This document shows positions 1 through 7,454 of a stretch of 64,000 nt of DNA, piece by piece. Under the pieces are notes generated by a model. That model saw nothing but the letters and a program-made list of their open reading frames with translations, did not search any database and was not told the DNA's origin. Position 1 is the stretch's first letter. The number at the start of each line of letters is the position of its first letter. Made by a program: the position numbers and the translations under genes. Origin of the DNA: Bryobacteraceae bacterium (GTDB taxonomy: Bacteria; Acidobacteriota; Terriglobia; Bryobacterales; Bryobacteraceae); contig JASHNT010000064.1 in assembly GCA_030041495.1 (NCBI GenBank), positions 1 through 64,000 of the forward strand. The letters run 5' to 3'.

Positions 1-86
1 GCCGAGACCGCTGCTCCTTCCAACAAATGGCGCCTCAGGATGGCGACCTTCTCTTCTGCGGTGTAGTGCTTGCGTTGCTTCTTCAT
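1..86 (-). CDS. Partial transposase N-terminus (IS3-type OrfA-like), cut by window edge
   Basis: Reading the reverse strand from an ATG at 86 gives an open frame that begins MKKQRKHYTAEEKVAILRRH and continues in frame to the window edge. The basic start followed by a helix-turn-helix opening of the form YTAEEKVAILRRHLLEG is typical of OrfA proteins of IS3-family elements, which bind the element ends. Only about 28 codons are visible, so the rest of the element and its intactness cannot be judged. A small inverted repeat, CCGTTA-TCT-TAACGG, lies just upstream at 96-110. Confidence 0.65.
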   Translation of the reverse strand, partial: MKKQRKHYTAEEKVAILRRHLLEGAAVS

Positions 87-187
87 GCGTTCTCTCCGTT
101 ATCTTAACGGCGGAACGCTCTCTCCATTTCCAGCTGAGGCGGAACAGGCCTCCCATTTTGATTCGATTAGGTTGCTGTGGATTGCTC

Positions 188-838
188 ATGATTTGTGGTC
201 TAGCGTTATTCACCGCACTGCTAATCTGGTCTGGTGTTAGCGCTGGATGTGATCGACTATTCGCCGAGATCCAGAACGCGCCATCGGCGTCTCCATCTAC
301 AACCGCACCCTCGGTTCCGGTAACTGCCCTCGTTATGCAATGCGAAGTCAGTTATTTCCCGATAGCCGTATTCCCTAGCGGAGAGATAACGATACTACTT
401 TTGAACGACAATCCTCGCAGTATCACTCAGCAGAACCACGAAGACCACATATTTCACTGGCCACCAAGAGAACTGACCACGATCCCCAAGGACGACGCAG
501 GCCTGATCTCTAAGTGCGCCATAGCTAGCCTGAACCAAGCGCTTGAAGAGGTATCTATCCCGTTGGATGTCGTTGCTGGAAACAGTAACAAACGGATAAC
601 GTACACACTTAAGTTCCCATTGCTAGGTTCGCAACCCGTTGTTATTTATTTTGTCAATCAATGCCCAGCCACAGCCTCAGTGGTCATGCCAAACATGGCA
701 AACGCCAAATTATTAGATACCGAAGATCCACAAGATGTCCCACTGCGCGGCGCGCCGCCGAGTTCTATCGGTAAGATCATGTTCGGAACTATGTTTCCGT
801 CGAAAGCAAAATGGTCTGACCGTCCAGATTGCAGTTAA
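188..838 (+). CDS. Orphan secreted or membrane-anchored protein, unknown function
   Basis: I do not recognise this protein. A TTG at 158 is possible, but the ATG at 188 gives a cleaner start with the hydrophobic stretch MICGLALFTALLIWSGVSAG, a signal peptide or single membrane anchor. The remaining roughly 190 residues look like an exported soluble domain with three or four cysteines and no motif I can name. The base composition is visibly poorer in G+C than the rest of the window, and the gene sits between a broken IS3-type transposase and an IS1595-type transposase. Recent acquisition is therefore plausible. No strong ribosome binding site is seen before either start. Confidence 0.5.
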   Translation: MICGLALFTALLIWSGVSAGCDRLFAEIQNAPSASPSTTAPSVPVTALVMQCEVSYFPIAVFPSGEITILLLNDNPRSITQQNHEDHIFHWPPRELTTIPKDDAGLISKCAIASLNQALEEVSIPLDVVAGNSNKRITYTLKFPLLGSQPVVIYFVNQCPATASVVMPNMANAKLLDTEDPQDVPLRGAPPSSIGKIMFGTMFPSKAKWSDRPDCS

Positions 839-984
839 CTCTTAGATTGTCTACGCAACGGAGGAGCCTTGATTACTTGCTTAAGCACCTTTTGGAAGTT
901 GCGCCACCCTGGCGGTTTCTTGCGCTTTGTTGGCTTTGCGTTTTCCTCTATCTTCTCGCTCTCGTTCGCGCGGGGTTCTGACAT
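835..984 (-). CDS. Small basic protein coupled to IS1595 transposase
   Basis: The ATG at 984-982 shares one base with the transposase stop codon (TGATG), so translation is probably coupled to the transposase. The 49-residue product starts MSEPRANESEKIEENAKPTK and ends in a basic segment with GWRNFQKVLKQVIKAPP. Small genes with a short 'F..L...L..P' element directly behind IS1595-type transposases are, from memory, a recurring arrangement; their function is not known to me. It has no transmembrane segment. It also overlaps the end of the orphan gene on the other strand by four bases. Confidence 0.5.
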   Translation of the reverse strand: MSEPRANESEKIEENAKPTKRKKPPGWRNFQKVLKQVIKAPPLRRQSKS

Positions 985-1922
985 CACCCCACCTCCTGAC
1001 TGGTTAGCGTCTTCCAAGCAAGGCGCTTCCCGGAAACCGAGCAGAGCACCTTGTGAAAGCGCTCCTGATCCGTGGCCTTCCGCTCGTTGTAACGGAATGA
1101 TTGTTCGTCAAGGTACCTGAAGAGATGAAACGGTTCGATACTCACATACGTGCCCTTGATCGCCCGCTTCAACAGGCTCCAGAAGTTTTCGAGCCGGTTC
1201 GTGTGGACTGTGCCATCGACATACTTCTCAGCGTGGTCCACGACCTTGTGGACGTAGCCCTGAAGGCCCGTGTACGACTCCAAGGCGTCCGTGTTAAGTT
1301 CCGAGCCAAACTCCACGTTCTTGCGGATGACATCGCGAATCTCGTGACGGCGTCGCGTCGCCAGTATCTTGGTGCGGACTTCGCCAGTCTCGCGCTCAAG
1401 CAACCCGAACACAACCGTCTTGCCCTTCTCGCTCCGTCCGTGGATTTTCTCGGCCACTTTGTTGGAGTGCATGTTCCGTGCCTTGCCACCGATGAAGGTT
1501 TCATCGGCTTCGACCGTGCCGGTCATTTTGTTGATGCTTCCTGTGTGCATCGCGTAACGGATGCGATGGAGCATGAACCATGCGGTTCGCTGCATTACGC
1601 CAAGGTCCTTGGCGACTTCGTAACTGCTGATGCCATTTTTGCAGTTCCCAACCATCCACATGGCGGTAAGCCACTTGTCCAGTGGCACGGCGCTGTCCTC
1701 AAAAATCGTCCCGACCTTGACGGAGAATTGCTTCCGGCAAGCAAGGCACGTCCACATGAGACGCGTCTTCAGGAAGGACAGCCGTTTGCCTTGGCAGCGG
1801 GGGCATTCCGGGCCGTTTGGCCACTTCGCCGCCGCCACGGTTTCAAGACACACCATCGGGTCCGAAAAGTACCGGATGGCTTCCATCAAACCACTCTTAG
1901 CGTTGAAGTTAACCGATTCCAT
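984..1922 (-). CDS. IS1595-family (ISXO2-like) transposase
   Basis: A 312-residue DDE-type transposase. Residues about 36-65 form a zinc ribbon with CPRC and CLAC pairs. The ISXO2-like catalytic domain follows, with the acidic residues visible in VEADETFIGG, in NTDALESY and late in the protein near HTNRLENFWSLLKRAIKG. Length and domain order are those of the IS1595 family and there is no frameshift, so it may be active. The first ATG lies only 6 nt behind a good -10 box, so the message would be leaderless; Met13 (base 1886) is an alternative start. A small gene follows in the same transcript. No terminal inverted repeats could be fixed by eye. Confidence 0.9.
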   Translation of the reverse strand: MESVNFNAKSGLMEAIRYFSDPMVCLETVAAAKWPNGPECPRCQGKRLSFLKTRLMWTCLACRKQFSVKVGTIFEDSAVPLDKWLTAMWMVGNCKNGISSYEVAKDLGVMQRTAWFMLHRIRYAMHTGSINKMTGTVEADETFIGGKARNMHSNKVAEKIHGRSEKGKTVVFGLLERETGEVRTKILATRRRHEIRDVIRKNVEFGSELNTDALESYTGLQGYVHKVVDHAEKYVDGTVHTNRLENFWSLLKRAIKGTYVSIEPFHLFRYLDEQSFRYNERKATDQERFHKVLCSVSGKRLAWKTLTSQEVG

Positions 1923-1928
1923 ACTTCA

Positions 1929-1957
1929 AGGATAGCACCAACCTATTTGTGAGTCAA
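1929..1957 (-). promoter_or_regulatory. Sigma-70 type promoter of the IS1595 transposase
   Basis: On the reverse strand TTGACT (1957-1952) and TATCCT (1934-1929) are separated by exactly 17 bp, close to the consensus -35 and -10 boxes. The -10 box ends 6 nt before the ATG at 1922, so transcription would begin at or next to the start codon and give a leaderless message. Confidence 0.6.
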
Positions 1958-2078
1958 GTGATTTGTTGCCCTAATCTTGGCTAGCGTCGCACTCGATCGC
2001 AATTAGGTTGGATGAAGGATCTGTTTTAAGAGGAACCGCCGGTCGAAACAGCCTGGGCTTCTCTAATACAATTGCGGC

Positions 2079-2393
2079 ATGCAGCGGCGTTGCGAGCAAC
2101 GCTACTCCGTCTGGGAATCAGTGGTTCTCACGGTGCTTGGCGAGGAACGGGCATACTGGCCTGCGACGGTCGTGGATATCTCCCGTTCCGGCTACCGGCT
2201 ACTTTCGGGAGTGCAGCTCGAAGTCGGAACCGAAGTCATCGTCACTCTCCACTCGGTAATCATTTTCGGTTCCATCCGCCATTGCGAGCGCCACGACGAG
2301 GACTCCTTCACCGCCGGAGTCCAAATCTCCAAGGTCACTTCCGAAGAAGATCAACCATCCGATCTGGCGGCCGTCGAAGCGCTCGACGCCTGA
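2079..2393 (+). CDS. Single-domain PilZ protein (c-di-GMP binding)
   Basis: A 104-residue protein made of one PilZ domain. Both parts of the c-di-GMP binding signature are visible: RxxxR at R4-R8 (RCEQR) and D/NxSxxG at D33-G38 (DISRSG). It has no membrane segment or fused output domain, so it would act as a cytoplasmic c-di-GMP receptor that passes the signal on by protein contact. It lies between the IS1595 element and a destroyed cheB-like gene. A second PilZ domain occurs at the end of the EAL-HDOD protein at 5049-6632. No good Shine-Dalgarno sequence precedes the ATG. Confidence 0.8.
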   Translation: MQRRCEQRYSVWESVVLTVLGEERAYWPATVVDISRSGYRLLSGVQLEVGTEVIVTLHSVIIFGSIRHCERHDEDSFTAGVQISKVTSEEDQPSDLAAVEALDA

Positions 2394-2523
2394 TTCCGTC
2401 GCGGGCCCTTCGAGCCGCGCAGGCCTTCAAAAGCGCAGACTGCGGGAGACGCACCGCCGTGTGATAATCTTCGTTAGAAAGCGTGCCGCTCCATCGTCCT
2501 TATTTCGATGTGGCGTTGCATCC

Positions 2524-2798
2524 GTGAGTAAGAAGCCGTCCCGGTTGTGGTGGGGATCGGCGCGTCCGCCGGAGGTTTCGAAGCGTTCACCCAACTCCTC
2601 AGCACCCTGCCGGCCGACACCGGCATGGCGTTCGTGTTGGTGCAGCACCTGGAGCCCATCGACTATTTCGTCACGTCCCTGGCCCAGAGCCGGGGACCTC
2701 GCGCCGTCGGCGTGGTCCTTTCCGGCACGGCCTCCGACGGCCGCCGTGAAGCAAACTCCCTGTGCAACGGGTGCGCACCGCTTCAACAGGAGTTTTGA
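2524..2798 (+). pseudogene. Destroyed CheB-type methylesterase gene
   Basis: A GTG at 2524 opens the reading MSKKPS, and one base later in frame the protein continues PVVVGIGASAGGFEAF, the start of a CheB methylesterase domain. Adding a single C near 2540 would join the two. The frame continues through the CheB-like run to VLVQHLEP and then jumps directly to IDYFVTSLAQSRGPRAVGVV and LSGTASDG, which in intact proteins lie some 80 residues further on. So there is a frameshift plus an internal deletion, and the frame ends soon after at 2798. CheB domains remove methyl groups from chemoreceptors; many such proteins are CheB-CheR fusions. This copy cannot be functional. Confidence 0.75.
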
Positions 2799-3042
2799 CG
2801 CGATCCAAGGTCTGATGGAGGCGCAGTATAAACTCGCCAGTTCCTCGGCCCAGAGCCAACCGGGCGCCTTTGCGAGGCTGTGGCAAGACTGTCGCGTCTG
2901 CTTCGACGCCATGGACAAGTCCGGGACGCGATGAGTGGTCACGCCCTGGTTCCTCGTCCTCCGCGTGCGGCAGCCCCTGCCCCCGCGGCGCTGGCCGCTG
3001 GCTCCTGAAGCACCAGTCACCTGACCGCTTTCAGCGGCGTCT
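2799..3042. other. Non-coding remnant DNA downstream of the cheB pseudogene
   Basis: Open frames run through this stretch on both strands but none has a recognisable motif or start signal. It is probably decayed DNA from the broken cheB-like gene. I see no RNA gene or repeat in it. Confidence 0.4.
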
Positions 3043-3411
3043 TCACTTGGCCCGTTTGAAGTCGAGTTCCTGCGGACCCCTGCCACCGCCGCCTTCGCGA
3101 GTGGCGGTCAGCTTCAGATCGTCGCCGCTCAGCATGCCCGAATAGGAAGTCGTGACATTTCCGTTTCGTCCCTGACGGGTCACCTTGAAGCTCACGTTGG
3201 AGCCATCGATTTTCCCTTCCGCAATGTCGGTGGCGCCACCGCGTCCCGCGTCCAGGCTCCCGGTGAGCGTCGTGCCGCTGGACTTGAGCGTCAGCGTCTG
3301 GGTCTGAGTGCCGTTTCTTCCCTGGACTTCCGCTGTCCACTTGCCATCGACCGACGCCGCCAGACAGGTGACCGCACTAACGACCGTGAGGAACAGAAAA
3401 CCATATTTCAT
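3043..3411 (-). CDS. Small secreted Gly-rich beta protein, unknown function
   Basis: A 122-residue protein with a clear signal peptide (MKYGFLFLTVVSAVTCLAAS). The mature part is a set of short alternating strands: DGKWTAEV, TQTLTLKSSGTTLTGSLD, GKIDGSNVSFKV and SYSGMLSGDDLKLT, followed by a Gly-rich GGGGRG stretch. Proteins of this build are common in acidobacterial genomes and look like small lipocalin-like or beta-sandwich proteins of the periplasm, but no function is known to me. It stands alone. Confidence 0.75.
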   Translation of the reverse strand: MKYGFLFLTVVSAVTCLAASVDGKWTAEVQGRNGTQTQTLTLKSSGTTLTGSLDAGRGGATDIAEGKIDGSNVSFKVTRQGRNGNVTTSYSGMLSGDDLKLTATREGGGGRGPQELDFKRAK

Positions 3412-3627
3412 CGTTTGATCTCCTTAGCCGAAAAACGCTACTTGGCATTATCCCCGCTGGTTTCGCCGCACAAAATCCAGCCGGAACAGTAGGGGGCGTG
3501 GGATTGCGGCCTTGAAGAGCCTGGTGACGACCGTCGCGGCGATGGTCTTTAAGCCGACAGATGGTCTTTAAGCCGCTTGCTCACGGGAGCCGGCGGGCGT
3601 ATGATCTTTCGCAGTAAGGAGGATGCC

Positions 3628-3966
3628 ATGCCGAAATTTCTCATTGAAGCCTCTTATTCCCCCGAAGGACTGCGCGGGCTGGCCCATGATCGTGCTTCCG
3701 GGCGTGAAGCTGCGATCAAGGATGCTCTGGCCGGAGTTGGCGGCAAGCTGGAGGGCGTGTATTTCGCACTGGGCGAAGCCGATGTCTACGCGCTGTGCGA
3801 TTGCCCTGACCATGTCACTGCGGCGGCGCTGTCACTCGCCGTATCAGCAACGGGCCTGGTTAAGACGCGGACAATCTCTCTGCTGACCGTCGCGGAGACG
3901 GACAAGGCGCTCGCCATGAAGCTCAGCTATCGAGCGCCAGGCGGCTCGAAGGCCGCAAAAGCATAG
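3628..3966 (+). CDS. GYD-domain protein
   Basis: The ATG at 3628 is chosen because an ideal AAGGAGG lies at 3616-3622; an upstream in-frame ATG has no such site. The 112-residue product begins MPKFLIEASYSPEGLRGL and matches the GYD family, small ferredoxin-like alpha/beta proteins of about 100 residues that often assemble as oligomers. The typical run of GKLEGVYFALGEADVYAL is present. Biochemical role is not established for the family. No operon partner is evident. Confidence 0.8.
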   Translation: MPKFLIEASYSPEGLRGLAHDRASGREAAIKDALAGVGGKLEGVYFALGEADVYALCDCPDHVTAAALSLAVSATGLVKTRTISLLTVAETDKALAMKLSYRAPGGSKAAKA

Positions 3967-3979
3967 GGGGGCGATTAGT

Positions 3980-4162
3980 TTAAGAGGCCAGCAGATGCTG
4001 AGTGATGGCAACGGCCAGGGCAATCGCGGCTGAAGTGAGGAGATATCCCCAGTGAGCCGCTTGCTTCTCGTCGGCCTCAGTGAACCGGTACAAACAGGCA
4101 TTGCAGAAGGCAACCGTCTTCGGCGATGTGCTCTTGCATTCGGGGCAAGTCCTAACCTTCAT
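3980..4162 (-). CDS. Small zinc-ribbon membrane protein
   Basis: A 60-residue protein. Residues 6-23 carry two cysteine pairs (CPEC and CNAC) that form a zinc ribbon, and residues about 38-58 form one membrane helix (WGYLLTSAAIALAVAITQHLL). The zinc ribbon would face the cytoplasm. It is convergent with the GYD gene, whose stop is 13 bases away. Function unknown; zinc-ribbon plus one helix proteins are usually accessory membrane proteins. Confidence 0.7.
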   Translation of the reverse strand: MKVRTCPECKSTSPKTVAFCNACLYRFTEADEKQAAHWGYLLTSAAIALAVAITQHLLAS

Positions 4163-4256
4163 GGCTACATTATTCCACCTACCCCAGACGCAGCCATGAG
4201 ACTAGGGGTGGGTTTTCCACTTAGAACCCCGGTCCCAAGCGGATGGTACCGAAAGT

Positions 4257-4664
4257 TTATCTTTTGATGTTCGTGCTGCGGTCGCACACCGAGCGAAGAC
4301 TGTCCAAAAACGAAGCGCCCATTCCGGCCAATTTCTGTTCCAGCCGCGCAGTGCAATCGCAATTCTCGCAGGCCCAGGGCTCGGAGCCGTTGTGGTCGCG
4401 GCATTGGCGGCGGTCATGCGCGTCCTGCACCCGGATCAGGTCGAAATATTCCTCCCAGTACGGGCGCTCCTCCTGAAGAGGAGACGGGCAGTAACACACC
4501 TCGACCCAGCGGGCTGTGGCGTCTTCACCGAGGCGGGCCTCGCGCATGTTGCGAAGGTATTCGCCCTCCGCCACGGAACCCCGGCCCAGGCTGCGACCTT
4601 GAATCGCGGCGAGCAAGGCCCGCTCACGGCCGGGCTTCATGCGGGCGCGGACCAGGTAGCGCAT
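4257..4664 (-). CDS. Conserved Cys-rich cytoplasmic protein, unknown function
   Basis: A 135-residue soluble protein starting MRYLVRARMKPGRERALLAA, which resembles a small ferredoxin-like or ABM-type fold. Five cysteines are visible (one in VCYCPSPL, others in RRQCRDH and ACENCDCTARLEQ); the closely spaced C-x2-C-x-C suggests a metal site. I recognise the general sequence as a conserved hypothetical of acidobacteria but know no function. It is a single-gene unit. Confidence 0.6.
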   Translation of the reverse strand: MRYLVRARMKPGRERALLAAIQGRSLGRGSVAEGEYLRNMREARLGEDATARWVEVCYCPSPLQEERPYWEEYFDLIRVQDAHDRRQCRDHNGSEPWACENCDCTARLEQKLAGMGASFLDSLRSVCDRSTNIKR

Positions 4665-4742
4665 GGCGAACCCATTTTAGCGCTCCCCGGTTGTGCCGGA
4701 ACGGCCAGTGTCGCAGACCTGGGCGAGGGTCCCCGATTTGCC

Positions 4743-4880
4743 TTAGGTTGGGTTAGAGGATGAAGAGGAGGCTTCGCAACCTTCGTGGTCGTAAAGAAAC
4801 GTGAAGAAGGCGGCGAGACCGGTTAGTCCAAAAGCTGCCGAGAACGTAATCAGCTCTTCGAGTAGTTTGCACATCCGCAT
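4743..4880 (-). CDS. 45-residue membrane miniprotein
   Basis: Too short for usual gene finders. The ATG at 4880 has AAAAGGAG ten bases upstream (4891-4898 region), a good ribosome binding site. The product starts MRMCKLLEELITFSAAFG, continues with a hydrophobic run LTGLAAFFTFLY (about residues 11-30, one membrane helix) and ends in a Cys/Glu patch and a serine run before a TAA. The longer overlapping frame at 4753-4953 has no such features. Function unknown. Confidence 0.5.
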   Translation of the reverse strand: MRMCKLLEELITFSAAFGLTGLAAFFTFLYDHEGCEASSSSSNPT

Positions 4881-5048
4881 AATCGAGTTGCTCCTTTTCT
4901 AGGCCTTTCGGAGTATTGCATCGGCGTGATCCTAAAAACTCTCCATGGCCCAAAAAACCTTAAAACCATGCATGGCATTGATATTAAAGGAAAAACAATT
5001 CCAAGGGTAGTGTTTTTTTCGACCCATAACCGTGGCCGCGGCCAAAGG

Positions 5049-6632
5049 TCAGGAACCTACGCACACGTCGGCCGAGACTTTTCGTTTCCCTAAAGGCTCA
5101 CGCCAGCCGTTACCATTGCCAAAATCGACGCCGATCACGTATTTGCCGCGGACAAAGTTACAGTAACGGACGATTCCGCGGCCGCCGATGTGCAGTTTGG
5201 AATCGCGGCATACAACCGTAGCTCGCACGGGCACCTTGTCCGCAAGGCAGATTTGCATGCCCGTTTCAGAGATATTTTGAAGTTTTGCCATGGAGCTGCG
5301 CGATTGCCCGCTTCCATCATCCCACTCGATCGACAACGTTCCCGTTAGCAGATAACGGCGTTTTGAGCGGGTATCTTTCTTTCGATGGGTGCTTCCGATT
5401 ACCTGGGAAGTCCAGAACGTGGATTCCGCATAGGAATGTCCCACATCTTCGGGGTTGATGTTCAATCGCGCCAAGCCGTCCATGACCGCTTCCCACGCTC
5501 CGGCCTCGTAGTCCCGGACCAGGCGGTAGACCGTGCGCAACGGATCGATGGCCGTGTCGCGCTCCAGCAGCACATCTACAAGCGGGACGCTCAAGCCCAC
5601 CAGGGTCAACGCATCTTGAAGCGGCAGGTCGAGCATGGCGTCGAGATGGGAAAAAAGACCGACCAGAAAGGCTGAGCCGTTCGCGGAAGCTGCGCTCAAT
5701 GCCGACACGCGGTCACAGAATTGAGCTCGCACAAGCGCGCTAACGGTTAATTCGCTAGCCTTGTCCAAAGCCAAGATCGGGAGAGCTGCCACGGCCGCCC
5801 ACTGGCGCAGGCCGGACAATCCCAACAAGACAACTGCGTGGTCAATCGACTCGATCCCCTTCCGGCGGTTGAACCACGCGGAGTTTACATAACGAAGAAG
5901 CTTGAAACTGAATCCGACATCGCTCTTGATCAGGGCAGCGGTTTTTTTGCAATCGATTTCAGGCTCGCTTATGTAGCGAAGCAATTGAAGGCAGGTCAAC
6001 TTGGTTGGGGGAATGTCACGGCCTGTTATGATTTCCGGCTTCTCAAAAAAATGCCCCTGGAACAAGTCGTAGCCGGCCTCGCGAACCCACTCATACTCTT
6101 CGCGGGTTTCAACCTTTTCCGCGAGCATCAGGCATTCGCCGGGAAAGGTGCGGCGCAGAACGGATTGCTGGACGCGTCGTGATGTTGCGCGGACATCGAT
6201 CTTGATGATCCGGGCGAAAGGAAGCAGCGCTTCGGCGGAGCTGCCCGGCGCGAAGTCGTCGAGTGCAATTGTGAACCCGCTTTCGTGAAGCTTTCGACAC
6301 GCGGCGATCACGGTTTCGCCGACTTCGGTTGTCTCTAAGACCTCTATTACGACTTTGTCGGGCGAGAAGCTCCCGTAAAGGCTGTCGATCAAGAGCGTAT
6401 GATCGAGATTTATGAAAGCGCGCCTTCCACAAAGGACCTTCTCCGCGCCGATGGAGATAAGCGTGTTCGCGACAACCTGTTTTGTAGCTTCCGTTCCGTC
6501 GCCGCCCGGAAAACTGGTCTGGTCCTTTGCGGAGCGATACAGCAACTCATAGCCGTAGACTTCCTTCCGGCGATCGAAGATGGGCTGGCGGGCGACAAAC
6601 GTATCCACCCACGATATTTCGACGGGAACCAT
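5049..6632 (-). CDS. EAL-HDOD signalling protein with C-terminal PilZ domain
   Basis: A 527-residue cytoplasmic protein in three parts. Residues about 9-205 are an EAL domain: the EAL motif itself is altered to EVL, but the DDF (ALDDFAPG), the lysine strand IKIDV, the AEKVET loop and the QGHFF glutamine are kept, so hydrolysis of c-di-GMP is uncertain. Residues about 208-400 are an HDOD domain, as in YuxH/CdgJ-type proteins. Residues about 425-515 are a PilZ domain with RSKRR and NISETG. EAL-HDOD proteins usually affect motility; the added PilZ domain would let c-di-GMP bind and control it. Single gene, start chosen at the first ATG because the conserved FVARQPIFD follows at once. Confidence 0.85.
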   Translation of the reverse strand: MVPVEISWVDTFVARQPIFDRRKEVYGYELLYRSAKDQTSFPGGDGTEATKQVVANTLISIGAEKVLCGRRAFINLDHTLLIDSLYGSFSPDKVVIEVLETTEVGETVIAACRKLHESGFTIALDDFAPGSSAEALLPFARIIKIDVRATSRRVQQSVLRRTFPGECLMLAEKVETREEYEWVREAGYDLFQGHFFEKPEIITGRDIPPTKLTCLQLLRYISEPEIDCKKTAALIKSDVGFSFKLLRYVNSAWFNRRKGIESIDHAVVLLGLSGLRQWAAVAALPILALDKASELTVSALVRAQFCDRVSALSAASANGSAFLVGLFSHLDAMLDLPLQDALTLVGLSVPLVDVLLERDTAIDPLRTVYRLVRDYEAGAWEAVMDGLARLNINPEDVGHSYAESTFWTSQVIGSTHRKKDTRSKRRYLLTGTLSIEWDDGSGQSRSSMAKLQNISETGMQICLADKVPVRATVVCRDSKLHIGGRGIVRYCNFVRGKYVIGVDFGNGNGWREPLGKRKVSADVCVGS

Positions 6633-6905
6633 CGGGAACTGCGTAAAGGCTTTGCATTAGAACTCCAGAGCGCGGACGTACCAGCGCTTGCACGTGACCG
6701 TGCCGCTAGGTTTTGCCCAGGCCCCCCAGTACAATCCGTACTTTCGTCGGATTGAGCCGCGTCTCAAGCCGCCCTTAAGATCCATCGTGAGAGCGGCGGT
6801 GTTGGCCTGCGTGGTTCCGGGCCGGTCAGCCGGAGCCGGCGCGAAGCCGCGCCGCCCTCTCACCAGTTGCAGAAAGCAGGCGAACGTCCAAGTTGTCCAG
6901 CAGGG

Positions 6906-7001
6906 CTAACGCCGGGTGGGTGAACGATTTCCCGTTGCCACATAAGCAATGCTTGCGGCGACGAACACGAGTCCAAATGCAAGTGTCCCGATGTAGAGCA
7001 T
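6906..7001 (-). CDS. 31-residue membrane miniprotein
   Basis: The ATG at 7001 is preceded by GAGAGGAA about eight bases upstream and follows the SnoaL-like gene by only 18 bases, so the two are probably co-transcribed. The product MLYIGTLAFGLVFVAASIAY continues for eleven polar and basic residues to TAG: a single membrane helix with a short positively charged cytoplasmic tail. Function unknown. Confidence 0.45.
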   Translation of the reverse strand: MLYIGTLAFGLVFVAASIAYVATGNRSPTRR

Positions 7002-7019
7002 GGCAAGTTCCTCTCGCGC

Positions 7020-7454
7020 TTAAGCTGACGTTGCCCGAGGAAGCGAAATCGCCCCGAGCTGCTGAAGCAGAGAGGCATTGTCGGCGTACAGCCTGCCGCG
7101 GATGGCTTTGCCGTCGCGCAACTCGACCACATTGCAGGCTCGCCAGCTAACGCGCCGGTTCGTCGGGGCGATTCCTAAATAGCTTCCTTGGTGAGTAGCC
7201 GTGATCCGGATGCGGCTGACCACATGGTTTCCGGAAGCGATGATCTCTTCAGGTTCGAGGTGTACATCGGGAAATGCGCCGAGGACCATGTCGAGCATGC
7301 GTCGCACGCCCGCTGGTCCGCGGACCGGGTCGGGCATGATTTCGGATTCTCCAACGTAGGATTCGTCGATTCGTTGCAGGTAGCGGTCAAGATCGCGGGC
7401 GTTCAGGAGCGCGATCTGTTGTTCGGCGAGGCGAATATTTTCCTGTTCGGACAT
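7020..7454 (-). CDS. SnoaL-like (NTF2-fold) protein
   Basis: A 144-residue NTF2-fold protein of the SnoaL-like ester cyclase/polyketide cyclase group. The N-terminal helix (ENIRLAEQQIALLNARDLDRYLQRIDESYV), the central GPAGVRRMLDMVLGAFPDVHLEPEEI and the late VVELRDGKAIRGRLYAD are characteristic. Members range from cyclases to dehydratases and binding proteins, so no substrate is claimed. A 31-residue membrane protein follows closely on the same strand. The ATG has GGAG eight bases upstream (AAAGGAGTCCCTGCC). Confidence 0.7.
   Translation of the reverse strand: MSEQENIRLAEQQIALLNARDLDRYLQRIDESYVGESEIMPDPVRGPAGVRRMLDMVLGAFPDVHLEPEEIIASGNHVVSRIRITATHQGSYLGIAPTNRRVSWRACNVVELRDGKAIRGRLYADNASLLQQLGAISLPRATSA

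Larger units (their letters stand above)
835..1976. mobile_element. IS1595-type insertion element, ends not resolved
   Basis: The element holds the transposase, the coupled small gene and the promoter region. Limits given here are only the outer coding end and the region just upstream of the promoter. I looked for matching inverted repeats at both sides and found none longer than a 7-bp GATTAGG match, so the true ends and the 8-bp target duplication expected for this family remain open. Confidence 0.5.

Noticed and set aside
1101-1952. 283-residue forward frame opposite the transposase
   Set aside because: It is the antisense shadow of the IS1595 transposase gene; many similar long shadows occur opposite GC-rich genes such as lon, rho, mutL and the kinase.
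166-2010. 9-bp direct repeat ATTAGGTTG at 166-174 and 2002-2010 as a target duplication around the orphan gene plus IS1595 element
   Set aside because: IS1595 elements make 8-bp duplications and the sequences just inside the repeats do not form inverted repeats; a chance match is likely.
2427-3086. 219-residue reverse-strand frame over the cheB remnant
   Set aside because: Composition is that of an antisense GC-rich frame and no domain is visible, whereas the forward strand shows clear CheB motifs.
4753-4953. 66-residue frame on the reverse strand
   Set aside because: It overlaps the better supported 45-residue gene, has a basic random composition and no ribosome binding site.
6633-6905. 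Possible c-di-GMP (GEMM) riboswitch upstream of the EAL-HDOD-PilZ gene
   Set aside because: GGGCAAAACC and TGCAAAGCC are present on the reverse strand, but about 60 nt apart and without the other conserved parts, so the fold does not fit.
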